NCBI GenBank assembly: GCA_030562195.1
Contig: JAUJPP010000003.1
Span: 23,529,398 to 23,593,397, forward strand
Reading direction: 5' to 3'
Source: Nipponacmea schrenckii
Taxonomy: Eukaryota > Mollusca > Gastropoda > Lottiidae
DNA: 64,000 bases
The notes below the pieces were generated by a model that had not been told where the DNA came from, ran no database searches, and was given only the letters and a program-made list of their open reading frames with translations. A program made the position numbers and the translations under genes. The first letter of the stretch is position 1, and each line of letters starts with the position of its first letter. Shown in pieces: positions 14,400-26,909 of this stretch.

Positions 14400-17151
14400 A
14401 TGTCGTCTTGGAAGAAAGTTAGTAAAGCTAAAAGCAAGCAACATCGTGAAAGAGGCCAGGTAAGTGATTGATGCATGGTTCATTCCTTCTACTAAAAAGT
14501 ACTATCCCTTCTTTCACTTTAAGAAAAGACCATCGGCATACGGTATATTTATAAATTTTATTCTTAATGTTTGAGAATTGAGAAAAAAAATTCAATTCTA
14601 ACTTGATTGTAGACGGAGAGCAGGGAATATGGTCAAAATGGTCCCAAACCATAATGGCCCCATAGGTCAAAATAGCCCCGAAGTTTATACTGTTTCTAAA
14701 TCATCCTTAATGAGATTCATTTATCAGTTGTGTCTTAATCAGCTGTAGTTGTATTTTTGTGTGAAAGTAAATAAGAAATTTTGGCTTTAAATTATTGATT
14801 CTTTGAGAAGTATTTTTTATAAGGCCTACCTGTAAATCTTAAAGATACAAATTTTTTTTTTATAGCTTGAATCTAGAAAGTGGCTTGGGCCTTTAGAAAA
14901 GAAGAAAGATTACAAGAAAAGAGCACAGTAAGTAATGCTATAGTAAATTTCTTTCAAGTTACTTGATTTGTTTTAAAGATGAGTTTCATTTGATTAAAAA
15001 AAAGTAATTGTTTTATTTATTGGAGCCTAATGTTTTACTTTCAGAGAACAACACAGAAAAGATGCAACTATTAAATATTTACGACGTAAGGCTGAAAATC
15101 GTAATCCTGATGAATATTATTTTAATATGGTTAAAACAAAGAAAGTGGTGAGATAATTATAACAATTTCAATTATGTATACACAATATTGATTCAAGTTT
15201 GTTTAAATCTATGCATAATTGAAGTGTATGACTGAAAACTGGCATTTCTTTGACACACCATTATTTATTTTTGTTAAACATAATTTCCTTAGCATCTGAG
15301 CTGGTTCATATTGAAACTTGAATTGGTAGAAATTTAGACAAAAGGATATGTTGCATTGACAGTTTTAGAACTGTACAAATGAAGTTGGTTAATGGTTGCC
15401 TAACCTACCTACATACTATTTCAATTATAAATATAAGATATTAAGATTATCTGTATTGTCAGCATCTTTATTTAACAGGATGGACAGCATCAGGCTAAAG
15501 AAAGTGAAGAACCAGAATTTACAGACACACAAATTAAGATTATGGAATCTCAAGATATAAATTATGTGAATTTGATGAGATCTAAAGAATTGAAGGTAAA
15601 CTATATACACATACATCATATAGCACATAACTACAACACATGTGGTCATATTTAAAGTTAAATGAATAATAAATCTCTATGCAATTAGGTTTATCATCTC
15701 TGCAGACCTTTGTTAACAATGTTGTTAAATGGCATGTGAATATTTGCAATGAGTCTTATTATTTATCCCTTTCAGAAAATTGAGAAATTAAAATCATCAT
15801 TACATGTGATAGATAGCTCACAAGAACCTGACAATAAACATATTATATTTGTTGATAGTAAAAAAGAAGGTAAATATTTCAGTATTAAGCTCATATTACC
15901 TAGGAACAGTTTACAATTTACATGTACGAAATGTGACTGAGAAATTTCTGCAAAATTAAGGATATGTGGTCAGTTTCCATTTGTAGAAATTTAGGAAAAC
16001 TTTTTCTTCTTCGATTATTTTGGAGACAACATATGAGATATTGTTGAAATCATGTTTGAATTTGAGACTGTTTTAGTATGAATAGAATTAGGTTTGAAAT
16101 ATAATTGAGATTGTTCTATTTCTGTATTTGTAGCAAAGAATTTTGATGCAGCCAAACATTTCGACACCCACCCTTCTTTAATGAAGAGGGTTTACAACAG
16201 ACCAACATCTAAAATGTTAGCTCAACAAAATTTAGCTAAAAATATTGATGATAGATCATTGAATGTAAGTAGAAATTCCTATTTATAGGACAGAGGAATG
16301 ATGGGAGAGCCCTCCACAATGCTGTAAACCCTAACAAACTGAGACATTTACTATTCTTCCATGGTATAACTGTCTGATGGTCAATGACTAAAGATATCCA
16401 TACAAATATCTGTCAATTATAATTACTTACTATATCCTTTCAAACTGATTTGTCACTCAAATAGTCAAATATATCAGATTTATTATTCATTAATTATGTT
16501 GATTTATTCATAGAAAATGTCAGCCCAAAGAGAACAACAATATAAAGAATTGTCAAAAAGAATTGGCAGAGAGAAAGAATTAAGAATTATCTCTGAGAAG
16601 ATGGAAATTAGTCGTCATTTATTGGTAAGTATTTCATTAGAACTATTTATTATCTGGTTTTGTTATGTCTGATATTTTGACAAGAAACAAAGCTTGTGAT
16701 ATTTGTATGTCTACTGCATAAATAATTAGTCTGCTTACCATATTCATATTTATGTAAATATTGTAAGCTTATCTTTAGTTTGTTTGTAGTTTATAGTGAT
16801 CAGATAATAGTTAAAGGGAGGTAAATAGTATTCTGGAAATCTAAAAATATGAAGACTGTCCTTCCCATCATCTTCAACCCTTAAGGGTCACAAACAATTG
16901 AAAGAATATGTTATTTAGCCCTTCAGATAGACAATAACCAAGGCTTAAATTCCTCCCTTTGTTTATGTTTGTGAGTGCCTTGCATATTGGTAAAGATCAT
17001 CTACCTAATATAGTTGCCATGATGAATATTCATTGAAAGAAGAGTCCTTGTTTATGAATTGTAGGATAAAAGCAGTAAAAGAAAGAAGATATCAGATGGA
17101 ACCAAAGATCAAGCTCCACAGTATCGATGGTGTTTTCATAGAAAAAGATAA
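14400..17151 (+). CDS. UTP11: UTP11, U3 snoRNA-associated small-subunit processome protein
   Basis: Eight coding exons: 14400-14459, 14866-14927, 15045-15147, 15479-15595, 15776-15869, 16134-16264, 16514-16624 and 17065-17151. All are bounded by GT/AG and join in frame to a 254-residue protein, close to the 253 residues of human UTP11. Conserved blocks visible are the basic N terminus with HRERGQ, LGPLEKKKDYKKRA, the LRRKAENRNPDEYYF motif, NKHIIFVDSKKE, and a basic C terminus ending HRKR. UTP11 is known as a nucleolar subunit of the SSU processome that acts with U3 snoRNA in 18S rRNA maturation. The start is the first ATG, giving MSSWKKVSKAKSK, which aligns with the family N terminus. A poly(A) signal follows 18 bp after the stop. 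No break or missing block is seen. Confidence 0.97.
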
Positions 17152-17168
17152 AATGTAATAGATTTGTA

Positions 17169-17174
17169 AATAAA
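17169..17174 (+). terminator. Poly(A) signal of UTP11
   Basis: Canonical AATAAA begins 18 bp after the UTP11 stop codon. This implies a very short 3' UTR and leaves about 290 bp to the convergent Kazal gene's poly(A) signal. Confidence 0.75.
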
Positions 17175-17466
17175 GAAAACAAGACTTTAGCTTGTGATTT
17201 TATTTACAGAACAGTCAGTATGATGTGTTATCAGCTATTGTTCTGTTTTTCTACCAAAGTAAGCTCTTCTTAATTTTAGAGATTTATGTTGGGGATCATC
17301 ATTTAATAATCTTGTTGTTGATGCCCATTGTGTCTAACAACAAACAAATGTCTGAACTGAAATCCTGGAGGTCTTTCCTTTTAATTAAATTCATATCACT
17401 GTAACTACAGTGAATCAGTGGTTTTTGGATTGAATGATTAAACTAGATAAATGATCAATTAATAAT

Positions 17467-17472
17467 TTTATT
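17467..17472 (-). terminator. Poly(A) signal of the Kazal inhibitor gene
   Basis: Minus-strand AATAAA lies about 58 bp downstream of the Kazal gene stop at 17530. It is the only canonical signal close to that stop. Confidence 0.7.
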
Positions 17473-17529
17473 AGTTGTTGAAGAAATTTACAATTACAAT
17501 GAAATTACATTATAATAAATTCAGTTGAA

Positions 17530-18849
17530 TTAACAGGATCCATCTTTAACTTTCTCCAAGAATTTATTTTGTCTGAAAATAAGAAAAATATATTTAGAAT
17601 CAAGAAATAATATATATTGTAATGTTGATTGTTTTGTCTTCTCAAGATTTACGCAAATTGCCTTTGGACCGTGACTTTTAGTCAGAAAATTGCTAAGACA
17701 CTTGTTAACTATTAGCATTTCTTTGATACTGTTTAAATTTCATCCATTGAACAGTTATATAAAAATAAATGTATGTTTTTCTCATACACTTTTCTTACCT
17801 TGCCAAATATAAATAAAAGACTTACGAAACTGACACCCACCCTTCCAAATTCTTTGTTTTAATCTCATAATTGCCTTATTATAGATATAAGCATGACCAA
17901 TAATTAAAACAATAGTGATGTATGTAGTAAATCATTAAACTACTTACTTGCAACTTTCATAATCCAAAAGGCATTCATTATCATAAGTTTTACCATCAGT
18001 AGCACAGACTGGTGACATAATGAATGGACAGGCTCTTAAACAGCTACATTCTCCTTCTGTTGTTTTTTGGCCTAACAAACTGTATCCTTGTTTAGCCATT
18101 CTGAAAAATATATTGATACATGATGCCCTCAATAAATGCCTTTGTATTGGTCAGATCATTCATTGCTGAACCTTGGAAATTGACAGAGAAAGGAATACTT
18201 AGTCAAAGAATGAGTTTTAGGTGAACTGAAGGGTTACGTTTATCAGTCACTGTCAGTGTTTGATGAAAAAATTTCTTGCATTATTTTTGACACATTTTCA
18301 ATATGATTTCACGGTTGCTTACTGAAATAAGACGTTGTTTTTTTCTAAAAAAATATTGTGGTTAAATTTCTAACTTAAGTTAAACAAAAAATTAGGCAAC
18401 TTACCGACAGGCATCGGCTTTCATTGTACATTCATTACCATAGGTCTTGGTGAATGTGGCACAAACTGGTCTCCAGTCCATTTGACATGCTCTTAAACAT
18501 TCATCAGGGGCTGCATAAACTAGAAAACAAACATAAGATAAATATGACGAACAACACATAATGTATATAAATAAAACGAGTGGAGGGACAATAATGCAAC
18601 AATGATCTAATCTTGCACTAATTCCCCGTTTCCACCAATAACGTGCCTCTGAAATTTTCAATTCGAGGATGTTGCTGAATCGTATGAAACAACAATTTTA
18701 AATATTTGATCATCGATAGAAAAGCATTCAACAGGTTGTCTGTGAGTCAACTGTACCAACAAACATGTTACAGGTTTTCGTCAAAAGTGAAAGGAAAATA
18801 ACTTACCAGCAACAACAGCCAAAGCAAGTAAAGCAACACAAGTCTTCAT
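17530..18849 (-). CDS. Secreted two-domain Kazal-type serine protease inhibitor
   Basis: Four minus-strand exons (18807-18849, 18405-18519, 17948-18100, 17530-17572) join in frame into 117 residues. Residues 1 to about 17 are a signal peptide (MKTCVALLALAVVA...). Kazal domain 1 has Cys22, 26, 34, 45, 52 and 71; domain 2 has Cys73, 77, 85, 96, 103 and 117. Both show the C-x3-C-x7-C-x10-C-x6-C spacing with the PVC and TY-x-NEC signatures. By analogy with ovomucoid third domain the P1 residues would be Met28 and Phe79, which suggests inhibition of chymotrypsin-, elastase- or subtilisin-like enzymes rather than trypsin. This specificity is inferred. Domain boundaries do not coincide with exon boundaries. 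It is probably a defence, mucus or digestive secreted inhibitor. A TATA box lies upstream at 18942-18949. Confidence 0.93.
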
Positions 18850-18941
18850 GATGTTGGTATAGTTGGTTATCAGAAAGCTTCTTTTAGAACAGTAAAATAT
18901 TCAACAATCTGTATCAATGATTTCAAGTCGAAAGCTGAGAG

Positions 18942-18949
18942 TTTATATA
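18942..18949 (-). promoter_or_regulatory. TATA box of the Kazal inhibitor gene
   Basis: TATATAAA on the minus strand lies about 95 bp upstream of the ATG. This would place transcription start near 18915 with a 5' UTR of about 65 bp. Confidence 0.6.
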
Positions 18950-20020
18950 CTGTATGTTGTTGTTAAAATTGTCCATTTCTAGTAGTTTATTTTGATTTAT
19001 TGTCAGTAATCTGTACCACTCCTCTTGAATAACAATTTATAATGTGTGCGTTATCATTAAAAATCTTTGAAGTAAGAGCGGTGTTATTGAATTATAACTT
19101 TTGGCTAAGGTACCATTAAGATTGTAACAATGGTTAACAGTACGGACCGGTGTTTTGTGAAATTTGAAGTTTACAAGCCAATAGGAGGAGATAATGTGTA
19201 TTTCTCGAGACGAAATTTTCTTGTAATAGGTGCTTGGCTCTTTAGGGGACGTGGAGTGGTCGTAAATAATAATCTACTTCTACGTGTTCAGAACAGGAAA
19301 TTGGGACGAGGTGGGCCCAAAGGTGTGCGTTTATTAAGATTTTTACTCCTACGATATTGGAATTGATACTAAAACATCCATATATTTGTTTTTATCTAAA
19401 ATTGACGATACCAAGTAGAAACTGTGTATCACTATGAATCTGATCCTATCAGGTAGTTTGATTATTATCAACTGTTTGCAACAGAGAATAATAAAATTAA
19501 GTATAGACTAACTTCAATTTAACTTACCAGTGCTTTATAACAAAATGGAGTAAAAAGATAGAACACGGTTTTGGCTTCTCAATAGTCGATTCTATAATTC
19601 AGAACTTTTGCTTACTTTGTTAATCAGCATCGTTGGTTTTGAACTTAGAGATTCAATACATCCAGCAAAAGGATGGGGTATAATGCCCCATTCTACTAGG
19701 CATTGACCCCTAGAATTAATGTTATCAATCAACAACAGTGGTGAAATCCAGCTAACAGTAAAACGTATGTGATAATGATAATAATACACAACATTTTTTT
19801 AAAAGCTCAAAAACAGCCATTTGCTTTAAAACGGGTTCAAGGTTACTGGATTTATCAAAGCTGAAAACAAACGGGATGTAGGCTGTTATCAACCTAAACA
19901 TACAAGGAGGCAATAGTTCATTAAAACTTAAACCAAAATTGCAGACTAAAACAACGATTGCTACCTGGTGTTCTTTGACAATATTCAGTAATACAATAAC
20001 CGATTTAGATTGATTAATCA
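18950..20020. other. Intergenic stretch, no gene seen
   Basis: Between the Kazal promoter and the probable 3' end of the MICAL-like gene there are only short unconvincing open frames. I see no repeat or RNA gene that I can support. Confidence 0.55.
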
Positions 20021-20026
20021 TTTATT
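20021..20026 (-). terminator. Candidate poly(A) signal of the MICAL-like gene
   Basis: Minus-strand AATAAA lies about 490 bp after the stop at 20518. If used, the transcript ends directly after the FAD-domain exon series. This supports a genuine short protein rather than a truncated gene model. Confidence 0.45.
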
Positions 20027-20517
20027 ACATAAATAAAACACAAAACAAATAAACAAAAAATAATAACAATTAAACTGGAATAACTACGATTACGTATCTC
20101 TTACGTATAACGATCTTATTGCTAGGCTAGGATGTGGCAACACTGCTGTCTACCACTCCAAGGTCGATTTCGAGAATACGTGACCAAATTTCACATTAGA
20201 CACTTTGAATAACATATGCACCATTCTAATGATTATAACGTTCATGGTAAATGTCTCTTCAGCTGCATCGAGATTTGTATGTCCAGGCTCGTAGTTTTGA
20301 TTTGCTCGGAGGAGCAAGTAACACATCCGGATGGACAATTGGGTATGATCTTAAATTAAAGTAGTAACGAAATTGGTCGGTTGTCAGATTTTGTTCAGGA
20401 AAATCCATTTACCCCCACCCCTTCCTTCCCTTTTCCCATGTAGCTACAGGCCTGTGTATATACATCAGATCAAAAATCTTCGACAGACCCACAATTTGAT
20501 TTGATTTCCACCTTAGT

Positions 20518-23500
20518 TTAACCATCAGTTTCTGCTGTCAAATCTGTTGTATTTTCTATTACGCCGTTCGTAAAACATCCTGGTTGCATATCCACTATAT
20601 TTTCCGCCGTTGTTCTTTCAGATATATTATCGGTGCCATTTTCTGTTACCCCATCCGCTTTATTATCTATAGTACTGTCTGTTTGACCATCATATTGATG
20701 TTTGACTTTATCAACTGATATTGTTTGTAATGTGCTCCAATGTACATACCTGAAATATAAAATGGCCATATTGTGGTATACTATTTATTAAGATCTATTT
20801 AAAAGATCTTTGGAAGCTTGGAATACAAAAAGAGTTACAAGGTGACGAAAGTGCTACATAATACATGTAGTAAATTTGTGTTTTTTTATGTCTTGTACAG
20901 AATAAAATTTTCATAATTAACATCACATTAAGAGATTTTCGGGAAGGTCAAATAATATGCATAAAGTCTTACTATCTGCTATAAATACATGTAATAAACT
21001 CGAGTACCCACCGTGTACTAGGATCTATAGAAAACTGTTTATAATCTTTAAATAAGGACTTATCGGTACACTGTGGTAATATCTGATATAAAGTCTCTCT
21101 TTCAGCTAAAACTTCTAATGGTTGATACTGCCCACTAAACCATTGTTTTATCATCCATATACTATCAAATACACCTAGAAACCCTATTGCTGCACCTGTC
21201 CCTGTCGGCCAAAACGGCTGGAAAATAAATTGTATTGATAGTGTAGATGAAATGCATGGCGAGACGAGAATCTTATGTCCATTTGACAACCCCAATCAAA
21301 GGGATCGAGTAAGTCCTTCATTTGATATGCAGAATGTTACGGATTACTTCTCAAATAAAGCTTTATGGTTCAGCTCGAAGTTTTAACTAGACTACTTATC
21401 CACCATCTAAATGGTCATGAAGCAACAATAATATAAAGCTTTTCTATCTTAAATACCTCAAGTAAACTGTCGCCAACGATACTAGCCAGCAACCGGTGGC
21501 CCTTTCTCTCCACAAATCTACTGGCATACTGAGCGCTACATAAACATGTAAAATCGAACATGGCTACATCCTCTTTACCATCTTTATTGAGTGAGAATTC
21601 CAGATTGTTAAGTTGATGACCAGTAGCTTTATCTGCTACTTCTCTAGCAAAGGCTGATAAATTCTCTTCATTAACATTGTCTTTAGATAATAATTCACCT
21701 GGACTACCATAATTCTATAAAGAGAGAGGGTAATTTGAAGAAAGGCTGATAGTAAATGTTACATTAAGAATCCAAATATGAATGACGGTCGTAGGGAGAT
21801 CAGAGGCTCTCTTCTTTTTCTGTTATGAGACCCGATCTTCAACGTGCAGAACATAGACAAGGAGAGGTATAGAATTGAATTGATCCGCAAGTGTAATTGT
21901 TAAATGAAATAAAAACCAAAACAAGAAATCAATTTTACATCCCACTTTTCAATTCCAGGTTGAGCTGGAGAAGACGGAGAGAAGTAGTAAAAGAAAATAT
22001 ACCTGTTTTAGTACACCTTTAAGTAATAAACTCTCTTTCTTAGCGGTGAATACAAAATAATGTGTAGATGCTTTATAATATACTATATTCTCTATATCAA
22101 TATCAGTTTTAGATTTAATGTCTTTAAAGAATTGTTGATCATATATATAAGACAGACCACAAATCTCCGGTACCATGGCTTCATTCCGAGTTTTTCTGTT
22201 AACGAAGTTGGCTGTTATAGCTATGGCGAGTTTTCCACGAAATTCATTCCTTTTAAAGCCTGAAACGACACGTTTAAAGTTCGGTAGAATTTACAACAAG
22301 GCAAATTTAAAACAGGTCCATACAATTTTTGCAGATATCTAAATTTCTTCCATTTTGTTAAAATGTTTGTTGCATTTCATTGTTATTTGTTTATATTTAT
22401 CATTAACAGTACAGTACATAGTAGTATTTAAACCAGATGATTGATATTCATTATATTGCCTGGCAAATAATACCGAAAGAAACATTATAAGGACTTACCT
22501 GAGAGACCATGCCGTTTACCATCAGCTCCGATAACAGTATTAAACTGATAATCCGAGACTGGATGACTACTAGGTTCTACCAGACATCTCCAACCTATTC
22601 CTACAAATGTAAATATACCATACATGCATATAACCATTTAATATTTATGTGTGAAGCATACATGTATTTGTTAAATGGATGGGTCTGACATCCGTTTGAC
22701 CAATCGTACTCTACTCTCAGAAAAGCAAATTGTTTTAGTAAAGCTAATCAGTAAAAGTACTCACAATAATATATTGCCCTTGACAGAAAATATGTTTAAA
22801 AAAGACAGAATATAGAATCCCTTGTTGCTTTTTTCGTATATTTCTAGTACTTCTGAAGACTATTAACATATATATTCAAGATATTTCTGACAGTGCCTCA
22901 TAACGTGGTCAATGTTTCCAGATTAAAGGAACTAAACAAGTTGAACAAGTTCTGACATAAAAAATAAACGAGTGTCTCCGATGAGCGAATCTTATTTCCA
23001 TCTATGTTAAACGAGGTGCATACCTGTAGATTGGTCGTCTGGTGGTTCCACTAAATCTTTATATTCTGCATCAATATGTATCTCCACACCCAATAATAGG
23101 GCCGTTTTAATTAAAACACACTGTAATTGGCGTATACCTAAATGAATAAAAACAAAATTACAAAATGTAACCAAAAACTAAGTGTAAAAAAGAATATACA
23201 AACCAAATAGCTGAATGTCACGTATAATAACAGTTATATTATATTTTATTGTTCAAATACCACTGGTGTTTTTCAGCTCAATTGATTTCAAATAGTAGAT
23301 TGTAGTATCTAATTGATCGTTTTTGCATAAAATGAATAATCAAAATGCTAAATACTAACTTATATGATCTTTTCCACCAACACAAAATCCTGGAAAGAAA
23401 TCTTTGGCACCAAGACTTTTCAAGTCTTCTACAACATACGGCCATAAAGCTAGAACATTATTTCTCGTCGTTTCACTTCTCTTTTCTAACACGATTACCT

Positions 23501-24185
23501 TACCACCTAGCAAAGCTATTTCTATTGCTGCTCGTAGTCCACAAGGCCCACCCCCTATTACCAATGCCTGGAATAATAATGATCATATTCTAACTTCCAG
23601 AACAACTATTTTTTTCGTGCTTCGACCATATTGTCAATGTTTGCTATATACGGTTCGAAATTTAAACCATTACCTGAGGCAGTTTTAATGGTAGTGGTCA
23701 CATTATAGGTCTGGTCTCCACCAGTTTTAGATCTACAATTTATTCTCCCCCAAATAAAGATCAAGAGTTCAGTCAAATATGAGAATTTTTTTCCGAGTAT
23801 TTATGTGTTTCTAAACCTATTTGGGATTTTTATTAACTGAAAACATTGTTGCGAACTGACGAATTACCAGTACATATATTACCTTAATGCCTTTGCCTGC
23901 ATCCACGTTTTCATATACAGACTGGGCTCTTTTAATATCCAATTTAGCAAAAAATGCTTTAGCTCTCCATACGTTCAGTTTATTCTTGATATTTGAATAA
24001 AAATTACATTGGTCAATGGGATCAACTTCTAGATATTTACACATGGCATCAAAACAGTCTTTTATCTGTTGAAAACTATCAGCTTTATAAAAACTATTAA
24101 AATATTTCGTAATGTCCACATCTTCTTCTTCTTTGTACTTTAAAAAACTTTCGTAAGGATTTTTTCTTTGTGAATGGTGAGCCAT
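20518..24185 (-). CDS. MICAL-type FAD monooxygenase lacking the usual CH/LIM tail
   Basis: Eight exons (23883-24185, 23360-23567, 23024-23137, 22499-22600, 22003-22259, 21457-21714, 21012-21217, 20518-20749) join in frame to 559 residues. Residues 1-101 match the MICAL N-terminal helices. Flavin motifs are present in order: GGGPCG (106-111), GADG (233-236), then GD (409-410) followed by [23 protein letters not shown] and [10 protein letters not shown] are typical of MICAL. Known MICALs oxidise F-actin methionines using NADPH and FAD, causing filament disassembly; they continue into CH, LIM and coiled-coil domains. Here the frame stops about 55 residues after the catalytic domain, in an acidic Thr/Asn-rich tail (504-559). 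A 5' UTR acceptor is likely at 24195-24197, and a candidate noncoding exon has a donor at 25423-25428. The substrate is uncertain without the CH domain. Confidence 0.93.
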
Positions 24186-24197
24186 CGTTGATCTCTA

Positions 24198-26909
24198 AAA
24201 CTAAAAATTGAAATGCACATGGAAGGTTTATTTTGCAAGAGAATAAGATAGCTGGCAAGGAAAGGTAACATAAGCCCACTCGAAGAATTGAATTTGATAA
24301 AAACATGATAGTATAGTAATAATATATATGTTCTGATATTTTTAAAAGGGGTTCATCCTTGGATGATAATAAACAATCTCAGCAAGTTTCGTCAAAATCC
24401 TTTAAGAATTATCTAAAGTAAAAAATTAAACGTGTTTTCATCAAGGGCAATAACTGATACTAAGTAGTTTTCAATTTATCTGATTTTCAATACTGTTCAT
24501 TGTTGGGTGATTACAAATACTCATGCCAAGTTTCTTCGAAATCCATCAAGAATTGTGCTTTCTAGTGTTTACGAGCTAATATTGAACGAGTTTTCAAGAA
24601 CAAGGGTAATTACTCATTACTCATACTAAATATTTTTCAATTTCGCTTACTTTCAACTGAGTTCATCACTGGGTTTTTACCCATTCTCACAAGTTTCATC
24701 AAAATCCGTCAAGAATTGCACATTGTAGAGTGTTTACGAGTACTTCAAGAACAAGGGCAATAGCTCATACTAAATATTTTTAAATCTAGCTGATTTTTAA
24801 TTGGGTATATCCCTGGTGGGTTAGAAACACTCACACAGTCAAAATCCGTCAAGAATTGTGCCTTCTAGAGTGTTTACGGGCAACTGTGGGCAGATGGACG
24901 GACATGGTGTTACGGAAATATACCTCCACTTTCACAAAGACCATATAAATAATTATTTATATGGTATTTGACTTTCATGTCGGCGTATAAAAATAGTCAA
25001 ACTATGTAGATTATGGCATAGATAAGAGATATTTAAATTGATTTTGATAACATAGCGGATTGTAGTGAAAGCATAATATGCACAGGGTTCGAGGACAATC
25101 TGTCTCAAGAGTGATAGGCCTTATCACGTGATGCCATTTCACCAATGGTTTAATCAGCTGTCAATTTTGGCAATCGTTAAGATCAAGTCGCGCGAAATAT
25201 AAGTGTAAAACCATATTCCTATTCCTTCTAAATATCATGACAAGATAGATGAGACAGTGCAGACAGTGCTTGTAAGAAAATGACTATATGATAAATATGT
25301 AGTTTGCAAGATTTAAAGATAGAAGCTTAGGAATGCCTCCGTACATCCACTGTCATCGTATATTATGCTACACATACATGTATGTACCATACAAAACTAT
25401 TCAATGGTTAAATTGAACACATACTTACCATAAATTTTCCAACTAGTGTGACTGCAGCAAATTAAACTATACACTAAAAATAGTAGGCTACACTAAATAG
25501 GCCTAGTAAAAACCTTTATTATTTAATATATCTCCTACACTGAGATCATAACCTACAGACGATTTTGATGGAAATTGATGTATGTTCAGTATATATAAAG
25601 GATAATATCTATGAATAGAATTTAGTCATACGGTTGTTTCGAAATTCAACAGTTCAAGAAGTCTGAACCCATATATGGAAAGCACTGATACAAGAACGAA
25701 ATCCCTTATTATGACCATATATGATTAAAATACACGTAAATGTAGGTCAGGGGCAGTGAATATTGATTTAATTCAAGTTTATATTGACATTCTATTGTAT
25801 ATCAACATTTCCTTATAGGGACATTGACATTATTATAAATTAATTCGATTGGTCCAATGGTATAACCCTGACCCTTGACCTAGCTGTTGAGGTTAACAGG
25901 TAGGAGAAAAAATCAGAAATCAAAATAGCCCGTAAATGATATCATTATATTAGAACATAAAGTTAACTTTGCAATCATTCAATTAGTCTTAGGTCGCGGC
26001 AACGATTAGGGAACAGAGCATTATTGAGTTCTCAAATAGCATTTGAAGGGAAACAATTCAAAATAACAAATAGGCGTCAGACTACTATTAACTCTTCCAA
26101 CACCTACTGCATTAACATACGGTATAATAACGGTACATGTATCTAAAACCATGTAACTAAAGTTTCCGAAAGTAAAGTACAATTACAGTCTAAATCTGTC
26201 TGTTTTATTATATAGCTAACACACTTCTTTTACAATCACTTCCCCTAATAAGTTAGCATTGAATGATAGTAACATTTAATAGAGTCATTTTTGTTATTGT
26301 TATTTGTTTGTTTGTTAAATATTTTTTATATTCATTCATGAACGGGTGTTTTCCACAGCTTACACTTTCTCATTCTGTAACTCTTTAATCATAAGGAAGG
26401 AATACATGGAAACTTTCTTTGAACATTACAATTATAACACTACAGATCCATTTATCTTCTTTTCCTACAAAGAAAACCATTTAATTAGTCACAATCATAA
26501 GAACCTTACAATGTTCAATGTTAAAACCTTTTTAGGGGATAATCACAGTATAAGATAGTCATATAGATAAAGTTACGACCCTATAGATGATAAAAGTTAT
26601 TTGAAAACAAAAACAAAAGCAGGTCAATAAAACTCTGGTTTGAAGAAATTGTAAATGAAATCATCCTAGGTAGACTTGTATTATGTTTAATGATACTTAA
26701 ACCACTCAAAATTAAAGTGGATATTTCATCTGTACTGTACCCAGAGGTGCTTAATTATATTGAGAATACAAGCAGTAACATCAATTTAACACTATGGACT
26801 ATGATACATGTGATATCTTATTATCTCAAGCCCAGGTCTGTCAACTTGGTACTTGAGTACTATCCTGTGACTAATAATGTTCTGGTCAAGTAAAAGTAGC
26901 ATGGTCTAC
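24198..26909. other. Upstream region of the MICAL-like gene and downstream region of MRPS9
   Basis: No coding sequence is supported. The stretch holds a repeat at 24340-24920 and a possible noncoding first exon of the MICAL-like gene ending at 25429 (minus-strand GTAAGT). It may also contain a very small terminal MRPS9 exon that I could not locate. Confidence 0.5.
24340..24920 (-). mobile_element. Degenerate tandem copies of a dispersed element
   Basis: Three to four diverged copies of a unit of about 170 bp are visible, each with a version of AAGTTTCATCAAAATCC, TCAAGAATTG and AGTGTTTACG. The stretch ends beside GGACGGACAT. Read on the minus strand, the GGATTT...GAAACTTGG block matches the element at 55026-55545, so this appears to be an old inverted member of that family. 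Confidence 0.55.
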
